NCBI GenBank assembly: GCA_966250015.1
Contig: CBINFS010000008.1
Coordinates: forward strand, 1 to 64,000
Direction: 5' to 3'
DNA from: CBINFS01 sp966250015
GTDB taxonomy: Bacteria; Bacteroidota; Rhodothermia; Rhodothermales; DASSAV01
Length of the DNA: 64,000 nt
Positions 1 to 9,751 of the stretch are shown here, piece after piece. Position numbers and translations under genes: made by a program. The notes under the pieces were generated by a model. It did not search any database, was not told where the DNA came from, and saw only the letters and a list, made by a program, of their open reading frames with translations. The first letter of the stretch is position 1; each line of letters begins with the position of its first letter.

Positions 1-409
1 CTTTTTTGTAGCGAATACCTTTGTAAATACGTCATCCCGGCCGCCGAGCCAGGATCCATGTTAGCATGCGTCCTGCTTCCAAGGTCTTGGATAAAGCAAC
101 TAATCTACCCCTCAGTCGCTGCGCGACAGCTCCCCTGTCCAGGGGAGCATTTGTAGCGCCTCAATTACTGTTTGTGCCAACCTGTAAGGCTGCACTTCGG
201 GAAGATCCCTCACTGGCGTTCGGGATGACAAGTCCAAGGGTTTTTGCTATACCCCCTCCTTGTCATCCCGATCCCGCAAAGCGGGAGAGGGATCTTCTTG
301 TATCGCAGCTTCAGAAAAGCCAAGCAGGGTGCGCGCAGCACAGACCCACAATCAAGAGTATTCCTGATCCTTCGCGTTCACAGCTATCCCAAGCGGTAAG
401 ACGGTATGG
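1..409. other. Intergenic stretch with an inverted repeat, no gene seen
   Basis: No convincing coding region is visible. Overlapping small open frames have no recognisable protein character. The main structure is the imperfect inverted repeat at 201-297. A shorter hairpin-like stretch with a GTCGC/GCGAC pair lies near 116-126, followed by a CCCCTG/CAGGGG pair. The stretch lies downstream of the minus-strand lipoprotein gene ending at 410, so it may hold that gene's transcription end. Confidence 0.5.
201..297. repeat. Imperfect inverted repeat, dispersed-element type
   Basis: The left arm (201-232) begins GAAGATCCCTC and ends CGGGATGACAAG. The right arm (about 259-297) begins CTTGTCATCCCG and ends GAGGGATCTTC. 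The outer parts of both arms are perfect reverse complements, while the centres differ: the right arm carries its own small hairpin, ATCCCGCAAAGCGGGA, at 271-286. Arms that share conserved ends but have different cores look like two copies of a short dispersed palindromic unit in opposite orientation, not a simple terminator. Copy number elsewhere in the genome cannot be seen here. Confidence 0.65.
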
Positions 410-1921
410 TCACGGTGCAACGAGCCGGTAGCTGACAAACGCCACCTCCTTGCTGTCCGGAGACCACGAAGGCACGTTGATAGTGCCCTGACCGCCAAAA
501 AGTGTCGCCAGGATACGCGGCTCGCCGCCTTCCATCGGCATGATACGCAGGACGACATTCTTGTTCGGGGGGTGTCCCTCAACACTTTTGTCGTACGAGA
601 CGAAAACGATCCACTTTCCGTCCGGTGAAGGATGAGGGAACCAGTCACCGTACTCGTCATCCGGTGTGAACTGGATTTGCTCGGTGCCGTCGGCTCGCAT
701 ACGCCAGATTTTCATCTGGCCAGTCCTGACAGAGTTGAAGAAAATGTACTGGCCGTCCGGAGAGTAGTCCGGTCCGTCGTCGAGGCCTTCGGCCGTCGTC
801 AGCCGCACTTCCTGCCCCCCTTCTACCGGTATCACGTAGATGTCGTAGTTGCCGTTTCGTTCGGCGCAGTAGGCAAGCATTCGGCCGTCGGGCGACCAGC
901 CGTGCCAGTAGGAAGGGCCGTTTTCCGTTACAAGCCGGGGTTCTCCACCCGTAGCAGGCAGAACGTAGATCAGGGACTGGTTCTCCGGTGAATGGCTGAT
1001 GACCAGCTGCGTCCCGTCGGGCGAGAGCCCGTGATCGTTGTTGCAGCGATCCGCAAATCCCGTGTTGATCTTTTCCGGTGTACCGCCGGTCACCGGGATC
1101 GAATACAGGCTCCCCTGGCTGTTGTAAATCAAGGTAGAGCCATCACGAGACCAGTTCGGCGCCTCGAAGTGCTCTTTCGCCCGACGGACGATTCGGCGTT
1201 CTCCCGTCTCGACGTTGATGATCTCGAGCGTGCTCTCGACGACGCGATCGTCGTCGGCAATCACACCGAAGGATTCAACACCAACGTTAGTAAATACGGC
1301 AGTATCCGTCCGGGTCGAATCGTGAGACGTCACCGCGAGCCCTGCGTAAACCGGATCGTCCATCTCGACCGTCACCGAGCCGACGGGCTGAAAGTCCTGC
1401 CCCGGTCGCGCAACGTGGAGTGTGAACAGATCTCCGTCACGGTCCAGTTTTATCGTTGCGGGGGCCGCAATCGGTGATTGGACCTCCGCCGTCGGCCCAC
1501 CTTTCGTCGATCGATACTGCAATGCGATGAGGCCATTCCCGTGTACGACTGCATCCGCATACGGTGCGTCAGGTTCGAGTCCGCCTCGAACCATCCAGCC
1601 GGCTTTTCGGTGCTCGTGGCCTCCCTCTTCTTCCCAGGTTACGTCGGCCGTCAAAGACAGGTCGCCCTCAAGCTGGCGCCAGACGAAATGAAAGGCATCC
1701 TCGCTTCCCCAGACGTTCTCGCCACTCCCGGATATGTGGTACGTACCGCTCCCAGTGTCGTATTGCACGTCGAGGGATTCGGGGTGATTGCCCACCGCGG
1801 CACTGCCCTCGAAGTCACCCAGTGAATTTTGTTGGCCACAGGAAGCAATCATGATCGTGATGACGAACAACACCGGTATGGGCAACCGGCGACTTGGCGG
1901 AAACGGGGCAGCAAGCCGCAT
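410..1921 (-). CDS. PD40/TolB-like beta-propeller lipoprotein
   Basis: A 503-residue exported lipoprotein. The N-terminus has a basic start, a hydrophobic stretch and a lipobox ending IASC near residue 28. Residues about 50-220 look like a concanavalin-A-like (DUF1349-type) beta-sandwich. Residues about 230-503 carry repeated WD40-like (PD40) units with the motif SPDG followed by aromatic and aliphatic strands (LSPDG, WSPDG, YSPDG, PSPDG), as in TolB-type propellers. The start is supported by AGGAG about 8 nt upstream of ATG. Such proteins are usually periplasmic or surface-bound; substrate and partner cannot be told from sequence. It is co-directional with the M28 peptidase upstream. Confidence 0.8.
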   Translation of the reverse strand: MRLAAPFPPSRRLPIPVLFVITIMIASCGQQNSLGDFEGSAAVGNHPESLDVQYDTGSGTYHISGSGENVWGSEDAFHFVWRQLEGDLSLTADVTWEEEGGHEHRKAGWMVRGGLEPDAPYADAVVHGNGLIALQYRSTKGGPTAEVQSPIAAPATIKLDRDGDLFTLHVARPGQDFQPVGSVTVEMDDPVYAGLAVTSHDSTRTDTAVFTNVGVESFGVIADDDRVVESTLEIINVETGERRIVRRAKEHFEAPNWSRDGSTLIYNSQGSLYSIPVTGGTPEKINTGFADRCNNDHGLSPDGTQLVISHSPENQSLIYVLPATGGEPRLVTENGPSYWHGWSPDGRMLAYCAERNGNYDIYVIPVEGGQEVRLTTAEGLDDGPDYSPDGQYIFFNSVRTGQMKIWRMRADGTEQIQFTPDDEYGDWFPHPSPDGKWIVFVSYDKSVEGHPPNKNVVLRIMPMEGGEPRILATLFGGQGTINVPSWSPDSKEVAFVSYRLVAP

Positions 1922-1979
1922 AGTATTTCTCCTACGGATCTAGTGAAGTCAAGTGGACGCGGAAGAGTAAATACGCAGA

Positions 1980-1987
1980 CAAATATA
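1980..1987 (-). promoter_or_regulatory. Possible -7 element TATATTTG
   Basis: On the minus strand this octamer fits the Bacteroidota sigma-A -7 consensus TAnnTTTG. It lies about 60 nt upstream of the start codon at 1921. No TTG -33 element is visible at the usual 19-21 nt spacing, so this is only a candidate. Confidence 0.25.
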
Positions 1988-2052
1988 GTCAAATACCTTT
2001 GTACATTTTGCCAGCATCGATTTCCGTGCGCAGGCTGGTTACGGCGCGTTTT

Positions 2053-3687
2053 TCACCTCACCGCACCAAATGCTTCACCTGGATTCCACTGCAAAATGTG
2101 GTCGGTATTGGCGATCTGATACCCCATACGAAACGCAACGCGGGCTTGCTGGACGAGGCCGGACATGGGCCACGTCGGATCAAATTCGTCGCCCTGTTGA
2201 TGATAAAAACGCCCGTATGCACCTGCCGCTTTGCTGAAGTAATCGTCTGGTTGATTGAGGAATGACCGGCCTGTATTGATGTACACCGCCGGGATGCCAG
2301 CACGTGCAAAAGCCAGTTGGTCGCTCCGGTAAAACCCTCCGGGGTTCGTATTCGGCGTGACGGTCATGCCCTCGGCCGCTGCCGCCTCCTGAAGGTACGT
2401 CATGATCTCGCTGCGCTCGGCTCCGTTCCCGATGATGTCCTTTGCCGTTCCAAAAATATTTCCCGAATCGAGGTTGATGTTGGCGATCGTTTTTTCAGCA
2501 GGAGTCACAGGTTTTCGCACGTAATACTCCGCCCCGAGCAATCCCGACTCCTCCGCCGTTACGCTGGCAAAAATGACCGTACGTTCGGGTGCGGAGGCTG
2601 CGCCAAAGGCCTTTGCAACGGCAAGCATCATGGCAACACCAGAGGCGTTATCGAGCGCGCCGTTGTAGATCCGGTCGCCCGTGCTGTCCGGAAGTCCCAC
2701 CCCCAGGTGGTCGTGGTGGGCCGAGTAGACGATCCCTTCTTCCGGCCGGACCTGCCCCTCGATTTTTCCGAGCACGTTGATCCCGTCGAAGCGCTCGTTT
2801 ACGTAATCGACGTCAAACGCCATCTCGACGCCCAGCGGGCGTGCACGGAAGCCGCGCCTGGAGGCCTCCTGATACCACTCCTCCACGTTGCTCCCGAGCT
2901 GCTCGGCCAGCCTCTGCGCCGCGTCACGAGTCATCCATCCGGTAAACTCGAGCGCACCCTCGGGCACGTCGACGAGCTGAATCTGGCGGTACCCCATGCT
3001 GTTTTGCAGCACACTGAATGGGTATCCCGCCGTCTCGTCGGTGTGAATGAGAAGCACACCCCTGGCCCCTTTTCTCCGTGCTTCCTCATACTTGTAGGTC
3101 CACCGCCCGTAATACGTGAGTGTATCACCCTGAAATAGTCCGGGTTCTTCAGGTGTTGCCGGGGGATCATTCACGAAAGAAACGAGGATCTTGCCACTAA
3201 CGTCTACACCCTCGAAGTCATTCCAGTTGTAATCCGGCGCATCGATACCAAATCCGACGAAAACGAGCTCGCCGGTCGTCGATACCCGCTCGGATTCGAG
3301 ATCGGTGCCGGCAATGAAGTCGTTCATGTAGGCGAGCTCGAGCAGCGTCTCGCCGGACCGACGAAAGGCAAGCGGTCCGCGAGGGCGAGGCGACGCCGCC
3401 CGTAGCGGTACGGCCTGGAAGAAGGTGCCGTTTTCGCCCGCCGGCTTTAGACCGGCTTTTTTCATTTCCTCGGCGATGTACGCAACGGCCAGCTGCTCGC
3501 CACGGGTACCGGGTGCACGGCCTTCCATGCGGTCGTCGCTCAACGTCGCCAGGTGCGTACGAATGAGCACACTATCTATCGAGGCCAGAGCCGCCTCGAC
3601 ATTACCCTGCGAGTATACGAGGACTGGCCTGTAAATAAAGAGCACTCCAACGAACAACGCAACGAAACGTAGAAACCGAAATTGCAT
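2053..3687 (-). CDS. M28 family metallopeptidase with PA domain
   Basis: A 544-residue secreted zinc peptidase. A signal peptide covers about residues 1-27, ending near VYSQG. A protease-associated (PA) domain lies around 130-250. The M28 catalytic domain follows from about 300: HHDH at 324-327 (metal ligand His), ALDNASG with Asp346 as bridging ligand, and TAEES with the Glu pair at 379-380. These are the expected residues for a co-catalytic di-zinc aminopeptidase. The start is preceded by AGGA at good spacing. It probably trims peptides in the periplasm or outside the cell. The next gene upstream on the same strand is separated by 59 nt. Confidence 0.9.
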   Translation of the reverse strand: MQFRFLRFVALFVGVLFIYRPVLVYSQGNVEAALASIDSVLIRTHLATLSDDRMEGRAPGTRGEQLAVAYIAEEMKKAGLKPAGENGTFFQAVPLRAASPRPRGPLAFRRSGETLLELAYMNDFIAGTDLESERVSTTGELVFVGFGIDAPDYNWNDFEGVDVSGKILVSFVNDPPATPEEPGLFQGDTLTYYGRWTYKYEEARRKGARGVLLIHTDETAGYPFSVLQNSMGYRQIQLVDVPEGALEFTGWMTRDAAQRLAEQLGSNVEEWYQEASRRGFRARPLGVEMAFDVDYVNERFDGINVLGKIEGQVRPEEGIVYSAHHDHLGVGLPDSTGDRIYNGALDNASGVAMMLAVAKAFGAASAPERTVIFASVTAEESGLLGAEYYVRKPVTPAEKTIANINLDSGNIFGTAKDIIGNGAERSEIMTYLQEAAAAEGMTVTPNTNPGGFYRSDQLAFARAGIPAVYINTGRSFLNQPDDYFSKAAGAYGRFYHQQGDEFDPTWPMSGLVQQARVAFRMGYQIANTDHILQWNPGEAFGAVR

Positions 3688-3746
3688 GATTATCCTGGTC
3701 TAAAATGCCATCGAGCTGGACAGATCACACCCGAGCGAGACGAACG

Positions 3747-4664
3747 TCACAGATCGAGTAATCTGAAACCGGCGAGAAGTAACGCTTCATTCGGAAGAAC
3801 GATCTCCGCCTGTAACCTGTAGCCGGCCCCCACGAATCCGAAACCATTCGTGACGTTGTTCATGATACCGGGCTGTACGAGAACGTCCCGGTCGAAAACG
3901 CCGTCCGGAGGGTTCCAGTCGGGGTCGGCGACGATCATCCGAACGTTCACGTTGAATAGAACGATCCCGAATGCCGGCTGGTATTCGTCACTTGCCCGAA
4001 TGATGTCGGCAATCGTCCGGTAGTCCGTTGAAAGATTGACGTTGAACATCAAGTCCGAGCCAGACGAAAACGGCTGGTTATTGTAATCTATCGAGATCAC
4101 GCGTTCAGTTCGGTCTGCCGGGCCCAACGCGAACTTGATGTGATAAACGACTTCGACCTTCAGCAGGTGCGGCTGACCTCCAATGACGTGCACCGGTTGG
4201 ATGATTGGAACCCGATCAATGGTTGGTTCTCCGAGCACCATCTCAACCCGTGGAGGAACCGTCGCCTCGGCTTCACTCACATTACCATCTTCACCCTCCA
4301 CGGTAATCCGGTACGTTGAGCCGTACCTGGCGGCAAAGGGCGCCCAGAAAACGTGCGCGAATGACCCGTCTCGTTCCTGAATAACCGAGTCCCGCCATAC
4401 GACCGTCTCACCAAGAGTAACGTCAGTCGATGTTACCCGCACGTTCAGTGGCTCCGGCCGGGTCGGTTCCAGTATCCCCTCGATCGGATAGACGCGTACC
4501 CACTGGGTATCCAGCTGTGGGGTGAATACGCCATACAACGAATACGCCAGGTCCGTCCCGAGTACCGCCGTGACGTCCTCCTCACACGCCGTAAGCGCGA
4601 GAGTGAGACTGATGGCAGACGCACACAGGAAATATCTCGGCCAGGATTTTTTCGATGGATTCAT
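3747..4664 (-). CDS. DUF4249-like lipoprotein, receptor partner
   Basis: A 305-residue lipoprotein with lipobox LTAC near residue 27. The rest is beta-rich with Ig-like strands and no catalytic motif. Its length, lipobox and position directly after a TonB-dependent receptor fit the DUF4249 family of Bacteroidota, whose members accompany such receptors. The start codon overlaps the receptor stop codon in a TGATG arrangement, so the two are almost certainly translationally coupled. The family name rests on context and general likeness, since no diagnostic motif is visible. The ligand is unknown. Confidence 0.65.
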   Translation of the reverse strand: MNPSKKSWPRYFLCASAISLTLALTACEEDVTAVLGTDLAYSLYGVFTPQLDTQWVRVYPIEGILEPTRPEPLNVRVTSTDVTLGETVVWRDSVIQERDGSFAHVFWAPFAARYGSTYRITVEGEDGNVSEAEATVPPRVEMVLGEPTIDRVPIIQPVHVIGGQPHLLKVEVVYHIKFALGPADRTERVISIDYNNQPFSSGSDLMFNVNLSTDYRTIADIIRASDEYQPAFGIVLFNVNVRMIVADPDWNPPDGVFDRDVLVQPGIMNNVTNGFGFVGAGYRLQAEIVLPNEALLLAGFRLLDL

Positions 4665-7027
4665 CAGTATTCCACCCTCAGGCCAAAGGAAGGAATTAGT
4701 GGAAGCTGATCGGAGCGCTGGAGCGTAAACACGTCCAGAAAGAATATATTTCTGCGGTCGTATACGTTTATTATGCTTCCCTGAACCGAAACCGTTACTC
4801 CCTCAAATGTGATCGAGCGTTCCAACGAGACGTCGAGCCGGTGATAGGCCGGTAGCAGGCCGTTAAACGGCCGTTCGTAAATGACGCGTCTCGACCCCGG
4901 CATGTCCGGCGCCTTGATTACGTCGTCGACCAGCACGAAACCGTCAAACCCGACCGCTCGCGTAAATGGTAGCCCTGAACCGAATTCCCACCGCGCACTC
5001 AGGTCGAACCCCAGCAGATTGGCCGACACCAAGGCGTTGACTTGATGCCGACGGTCGTGCCCCGGCCTGAACGATAGCCGCTCGGTTCCGTACCACAACT
5101 CCAGCGACGCCTGCTCGGCGTAGTAACGCGTGAACGATAGGCCGTAATTAACGGCACCGTACAACCATCCCCCTCTCAGCTCCAACCGCGTATCGAATCC
5201 GTACGACCGTCCTGACGCCGGCTGTAACCGGGTGGTCAGCCTGGGAAAAGCGGTCCACTCCCCGATGAAAAGATTGGACAGGTGCTTGTAAAACCCTTCG
5301 ATGGAAAACTCGGCCCAGTCCACCGGGTTACCGCGATAACCCAGGATCCCGTGAATTGCGCGAGGCAGTCGTCCGGCACGTACGTCCTGTGAGCGTACCG
5401 TGTACCGGGGAATCCGCCCCCAGATGGTGAATACACTTGCGGCATCCCGCCGGTCGCTGATGCCTACGATCTCCTGGTAGTATAACCCGCCAGCGCCGCT
5501 GAACTGATGGGGCCCTCTCTCCCAGATCACACGAAGACGGGGTTCGAGGAAGGGATCGATCCGGACGTTGTAAAATTGAAGCCGCACACCTGGCCGAATG
5601 CGCAGAAACGGCCCTATTCGCCACTCTGGCTCGAAGTATTGCGCGACCTGCGCGAGATTGGCCCCACCCGACTCGATGTTCTGAAATAGGCCTCCAATCT
5701 CCGCCGACAAAGACAGAAGATTGACCGAAACCCCGGCGTCGATGTTCAGCCGCTCACCCGTAAACGTCGCGTCGAGGCTGACCTTCGAACCCTGCACTTC
5801 CGACATCCGTACCGGTGTATCGGCCGGTCCCTGCTCCGTATGCAACTTGGAATAGCTGAACTGGAAGTCGGTCGTTACGGGAAGAAATTTCGGGAGTAGC
5901 ACGTACCGGAATACTGCTCCTTCGTTGGACCACCGTATCTCTTCCGCGGGAACTCCGCCCGTATCCTCCGAGAGCCGCCCGCGGTCGTGCGTCCGAATAG
6001 CACTCACCGATAGCCGGCTTCGCGGCGTAACCTCGCCGTACAACTTGCCGAAAACATCGCCAAAGCTGAAAGGCAGCTCTGCATCGACCAGCTTTTGCGC
6101 GCCCTGCTCGATCACCGACTCCCGTAAAGAGAACAGAAATGAGGCTCGGCCGGGTACCACAGGCCCTTCGAGCCGCAGGGTGCTTACAAAAGGCGACAAA
6201 CCGACGGATCCCCCGAAGCGGCGGTTATTCCCCGTTCGGGCTCTTACATCGATCACGGACGACAAACGGCCGCCGAATTTGCTCCCAAAGCCACCGGCGT
6301 AAACGTCCGTACGCGCAAGAATGTCAGCCGGGAATGCGGAATAGAACCCCAACAGGTGAAACGGCTGGTAGAGCAGCATCCCGTCGAACAGAACGAGGTT
6401 CTGCGTCGGCTCGCCGCCCCGAATGAAAAGCTGCCCGCCGCGATCGCCAGTGGAGACTACTCCCGGCAACGTCGTCAGGTAGCCGACCAGGTCCGCAGAC
6501 AATCCGGGTGTTGGCACGAGCTCGATGTCAGCAGGCCGAATCGTCTGCTGCCCTGCCGTCACCCTTGCTGCCCCCGACGTGCGCTCCGACTCGACGACGA
6601 CCTCGTCAAGCTGCGATTCGTCGGGTTGGAGCTGGATGTTGAGCGTTCTGTTCTCTCCGTGCCCCAGATCGAGCGTATCGACGTACGTGACGTACCCGAT
6701 GAATGAAGCGGTGAGCCGGTAAACTGCCGGTGGTATCCTGGAGATCAGATAGGCGCCGTCACGATCCGTTGCAGCCCCGAACACGTCCCCCGCGTCATTT
6801 CTGAGTACGACGTTGACCAGCTCAAGAGGGCTCCCGTCCCGGGCATCTGTTACGAATCCGCCCAGCCTGGCATTTTGAAGCTGGATGTAGGCACGTGACG
6901 GATTCGGGAACGGAGGATCGCCCTTGCCGGATGCACTCAAAACCCCCAGGCAGTGCAGTACCAGCAGGAATGACAAGCAGATACCTGTCCTTCCGGTACT
7001 CGTATGGCTAAGGGCATCTGCAAGCAT
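4664..7027 (-). CDS. TonB-dependent receptor with carboxypeptidase-like domain
   Basis: An outer-membrane receptor of about 787 residues. After a signal sequence comes a CarboxypepD_reg-like domain (motifs GGFVTDARDGSPLE and ATDRDGAYLISRIP). A plug domain follows with FIRGGEPTQNLVLFDG and a GGFGSKFGGRLSSVID segment, then a long beta-barrel ending in an aromatic strand (SFGLRVEY). I prefer the ATG at 7027 because it places a hydrophobic signal core about 15 residues in. A GTG at 7099 in the same frame gives 811 residues and adds an atypical leader. It is coupled to the DUF4249-like lipoprotein. There is no SusD partner here, so it is not a classic SusCD pair. Confidence 0.88.
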   Translation of the reverse strand: MLADALSHTSTGRTGICLSFLLVLHCLGVLSASGKGDPPFPNPSRAYIQLQNARLGGFVTDARDGSPLELVNVVLRNDAGDVFGAATDRDGAYLISRIPPAVYRLTASFIGYVTYVDTLDLGHGENRTLNIQLQPDESQLDEVVVESERTSGAARVTAGQQTIRPADIELVPTPGLSADLVGYLTTLPGVVSTGDRGGQLFIRGGEPTQNLVLFDGMLLYQPFHLLGFYSAFPADILARTDVYAGGFGSKFGGRLSSVIDVRARTGNNRRFGGSVGLSPFVSTLRLEGPVVPGRASFLFSLRESVIEQGAQKLVDAELPFSFGDVFGKLYGEVTPRSRLSVSAIRTHDRGRLSEDTGGVPAEEIRWSNEGAVFRYVLLPKFLPVTTDFQFSYSKLHTEQGPADTPVRMSEVQGSKVSLDATFTGERLNIDAGVSVNLLSLSAEIGGLFQNIESGGANLAQVAQYFEPEWRIGPFLRIRPGVRLQFYNVRIDPFLEPRLRVIWERGPHQFSGAGGLYYQEIVGISDRRDAASVFTIWGRIPRYTVRSQDVRAGRLPRAIHGILGYRGNPVDWAEFSIEGFYKHLSNLFIGEWTAFPRLTTRLQPASGRSYGFDTRLELRGGWLYGAVNYGLSFTRYYAEQASLELWYGTERLSFRPGHDRRHQVNALVSANLLGFDLSARWEFGSGLPFTRAVGFDGFVLVDDVIKAPDMPGSRRVIYERPFNGLLPAYHRLDVSLERSITFEGVTVSVQGSIINVYDRRNIFFLDVFTLQRSDQLPLIPSFGLRVEY

Positions 7028-7181
7028 ATGTAACAACAACCGGACGGACGAACCGGGGTCATAACCCGCCCCGTAAGCGGCGCCGCACAGCACGGGCACG
7101 GCCCATTATCGAGGGAATAATATCACAATGCTGTTTCAAACGAAAGACAGGCACGCGAAAGTACACGGCCTGTCCGATCGA

Positions 7182-8429
7182 TCACAAAACGGGCTCCAAT
7201 CCCAGGGCTCGGATGTATCCTTCGTTCGCACGTGTATTTTCAAAGCGACTGTTTTCGAGCAGCCCTTCCAGTGCTGCCTTTATGTGCTCCTGCGGGGGTC
7301 TGGCTTTTCGTTTTTCTTCAAAGCTGGCTCCGAATAGCTCCTGGTAAGCCACAATCTCGTCCCAGAAAGGAGGCCGGTCAAACGTACGGACACAGCTCGT
7401 CGCATCCATTTTTTTGTAAGGCCAGTACGTCCAACTGATCTCTTCCTCCTCCAGCGTCCTGGTGAACGTGGTGATCCATTCGTCGGTATTTTCACCCGAC
7501 TCGCCCATTAACAGTGGAACGTTGAAGGAGTCACGAAAAGCCACGTATTCCTGTACAACCTCTGCCGTAGGTTCAGTCCAGTACTTGTGGAAAGTGTAGA
7601 CCAGTTTATCGTCGAATGGCGCGCCAAAGACCTTGAAATTGGAATCCCACTGTGCACCCCCGAGAAAGATCAGGTGGTTGGGATCTACCTCACGAATGGC
7701 CGTCGTGATACGCTTGTATAGCGGCTCAAGTAACGGGTTGTATTTCTCGTATTCAGGGTAGTGCGGGATGGGTTCGTTTAGCAAATCGTACCCGATAACG
7801 ACGGGCTCGTCCCGGTATCGCTCGGCCAGCTTCTTCCAGAAGTCCACCGTCCTGGCCTGACACTCCTCGCTTTCGAATAACCAGGGATAGCCGATGCTGT
7901 CGTCAATGTTTTCGCCGGTCTGGCCGCACGGAGCGGCATGGAGGTCGAAAAGCACGTACAGCCCTTCCTCCCTGCTCCATTCGATCACCCGGTCGAGCAT
8001 GTCGAAGCCCGGACCTGTCCAGATCTCAGGGTAATCCTCAGGGGTGAAGAGCTTGTAGTTGAACGGCACCCGTACGACGTTCATCCCCAGTGCCTTGATG
8101 AAGGAAATGTCTTCCTTAGTGATGTAAACGTCACGGTATCGATCCCAGAAAGCCCTGGCCTCGGCCGGGCCGATGAGCTCCTTGACAACCTGCTCGATTT
8201 GCCACGGCGCGACGGCCTTATCGAACTTGAACATGTACCCTTCGGGGACGAGCCAGTTACCCAGATTGATTCCCCTCAGAATGATGGCCTCTCCATCTGG
8301 ATCCACCAGCCGGGAGCCGTCTACCGTTACAAAGGCGGCGGAAGATTCACGCCGAATCTCGCCCTGGGGGCTACATGCCGTTAGAAAAACGGTCACTATC
8401 GTCGCTAACAGTAACAGTCTGGTATTCAT
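7182..8429 (-). CDS. GH5-family glycoside hydrolase lipoprotein
   Basis: A 415-residue lipoprotein with Cys19 in lipobox LTAC. The catalytic (beta/alpha)8 domain starts after a motif VDPDGEAIILRGINLGNW typical of cellulase-like GH5 enzymes. The acid/base is Glu219 in YDLLNEP and the nucleophile is Glu310 in LLMGESG. HAAPCGQTG and TFHKYW match other active-site strands. It should cleave a beta-glycan such as glucan or mannan at the cell surface or in the periplasm; the exact substrate cannot be read. It shares the VDPDG-FRG entry motif with the other GH5 gene at 29094. Confidence 0.88.
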   Translation of the reverse strand: MNTRLLLLATIVTVFLTACSPQGEIRRESSAAFVTVDGSRLVDPDGEAIILRGINLGNWLVPEGYMFKFDKAVAPWQIEQVVKELIGPAEARAFWDRYRDVYITKEDISFIKALGMNVVRVPFNYKLFTPEDYPEIWTGPGFDMLDRVIEWSREEGLYVLFDLHAAPCGQTGENIDDSIGYPWLFESEECQARTVDFWKKLAERYRDEPVVIGYDLLNEPIPHYPEYEKYNPLLEPLYKRITTAIREVDPNHLIFLGGAQWDSNFKVFGAPFDDKLVYTFHKYWTEPTAEVVQEYVAFRDSFNVPLLMGESGENTDEWITTFTRTLEEEEISWTYWPYKKMDATSCVRTFDRPPFWDEIVAYQELFGASFEEKRKARPPQEHIKAALEGLLENSRFENTRANEGYIRALGLEPVL

Positions 8430-8626
8430 TGCTTATGCCGTGTAGCCTGATGCACGCATCGCGTGTAGTAATTGTGTAGCATCGCATCAGCCGGTAAAGA
8501 GCGTGTAATAGGGATGATGTACCGGCTTTCAAATACACTACGGCATGTATTTTCGATTCGCAATCACTCAATACTAAACAACCGCAAAATACTTCTCGTA
8601 GAAAGGAACTTGTATAGAAAGACCTG

Positions 8627-9751
8627 ATGATCTACACCGTCCTCGACGCAATCGCCACGGCAAACCCTCCGTATACCGGCTCCCAGAGTGAAGCCGCGTC
8701 CTTCATGGAAAAGGTGGAGAGTCTATCTCCTTCCATTCGAAAGCGGATCCCTGCCCTGTATGACCGGTCGGGAATCGATCAGCGGTATTCGTGCGTCGAG
8801 GATTACCTCACCGACCCCAGTCGGTTTACGTTTTTCCCACAGAACTGGTCACTTTTGCCCCCGCCGACCACTGCCGAACGGAATAAGAAGTACCGTGAGG
8901 CGGTGATACCACTGGCCGAGACGGCGGCTCGCCGGGCACTCGATGCGGCGATGATCGATTCGGGTGACATAACCCACGTCGTTGCGGTCAGCTGCACGGG
9001 CTTCTTCGCACCCGGCCTCGACATCGAGCTCGTCAAAAGGCTCGGGATGCGCGCCGACACCCAGCGAACACTGATCGGCTTCATGGGATGCTACGCCGCG
9101 TTTAACGGGCTTCGCGTCGCCCACAGCTTCTGCCAGTCGGTTCCCGGTGCGCGCGTACTGCTCGTTTGCGCCGAGCTGTGTACCCTCCATTTTCAGATGG
9201 AGGACTCGCTCGAGAACACCATCGTGAATGCCCTCTTCTCTGACGGCGCCGCTGCCGCCGTGCTATCCTCGCGCCCTGAACACGTAGCACACGGGAAGCT
9301 ATACTACGCGGATTCCCACTGCCAGCTCGACGACGACTCGATGGCCGACATGACGTGGGACATCGGCGACACGGGCTTCCGGATGGGCCTTTCGTCGCGC
9401 GTGCCGAAGGTGATCGCCGGCGCCATCCCGTCGTTCGTCGACACCCTGCTAGGACGAAACGGCCTCACCGTCGACGAAGTCGATTTCTGGGCCATTCACC
9501 CCGGCGGCAGGGCCATAGTCGAAGAAGTCCAGTCCGTATTTGACCTTTCAGATGATGACGTTTTCGATAGCCTCGAAGTGCTCCGGCTATTTGGCAACAT
9601 GAGCTCCCCGACGATCCTGTTCGTCCTCGAACGGTTTCTGCGCCGTCACAACCGGGCTGTTTCCACCGGAAATGCTGGATTAAATGCAGGTATTGCAGTG
9701 GCTTTCGGCCCCGGACTTACCCTCGAAGGCGCCCTTTTTAAGCGAGCATAG
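8627..9751 (+). CDS. Type III polyketide synthase (chalcone synthase-like)
   Basis: A 374-residue thiolase-fold enzyme. The triad of the chalcone/stilbene synthase family is present: Cys155 in FMGCYAAFNG, His291 in WAIHPGG and Asn324 in LFGNMSSPT. The motif SCTGFFAPG at 122-130 sits where plant enzymes have the CTTSG-type loop. Such enzymes extend an acyl-CoA starter with malonyl-CoA and cyclise the product to a pyrone, resorcinol or phenol. No methyltransferase, oxidase or carrier protein lies next to it, unlike many bacterial type III PKS loci, so the product is unknown. The intergenic region on each side is AT-rich. Confidence 0.9.
   Translation: MIYTVLDAIATANPPYTGSQSEAASFMEKVESLSPSIRKRIPALYDRSGIDQRYSCVEDYLTDPSRFTFFPQNWSLLPPPTTAERNKKYREAVIPLAETAARRALDAAMIDSGDITHVVAVSCTGFFAPGLDIELVKRLGMRADTQRTLIGFMGCYAAFNGLRVAHSFCQSVPGARVLLVCAELCTLHFQMEDSLENTIVNALFSDGAAAAVLSSRPEHVAHGKLYYADSHCQLDDDSMADMTWDIGDTGFRMGLSSRVPKVIAGAIPSFVDTLLGRNGLTVDEVDFWAIHPGGRAIVEEVQSVFDLSDDDVFDSLEVLRLFGNMSSPTILFVLERFLRRHNRAVSTGNAGLNAGIAVAFGPGLTLEGALFKRA

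Noticed and set aside
1..2003. Repeated 12-mer AATACCTTTGTA at 14-25 and 1992-2003, resembling a -7 box
   Set aside because: Both copies point to the plus strand with no plus-strand gene following and no -33 element at proper distance; it is too short to call a repeat.
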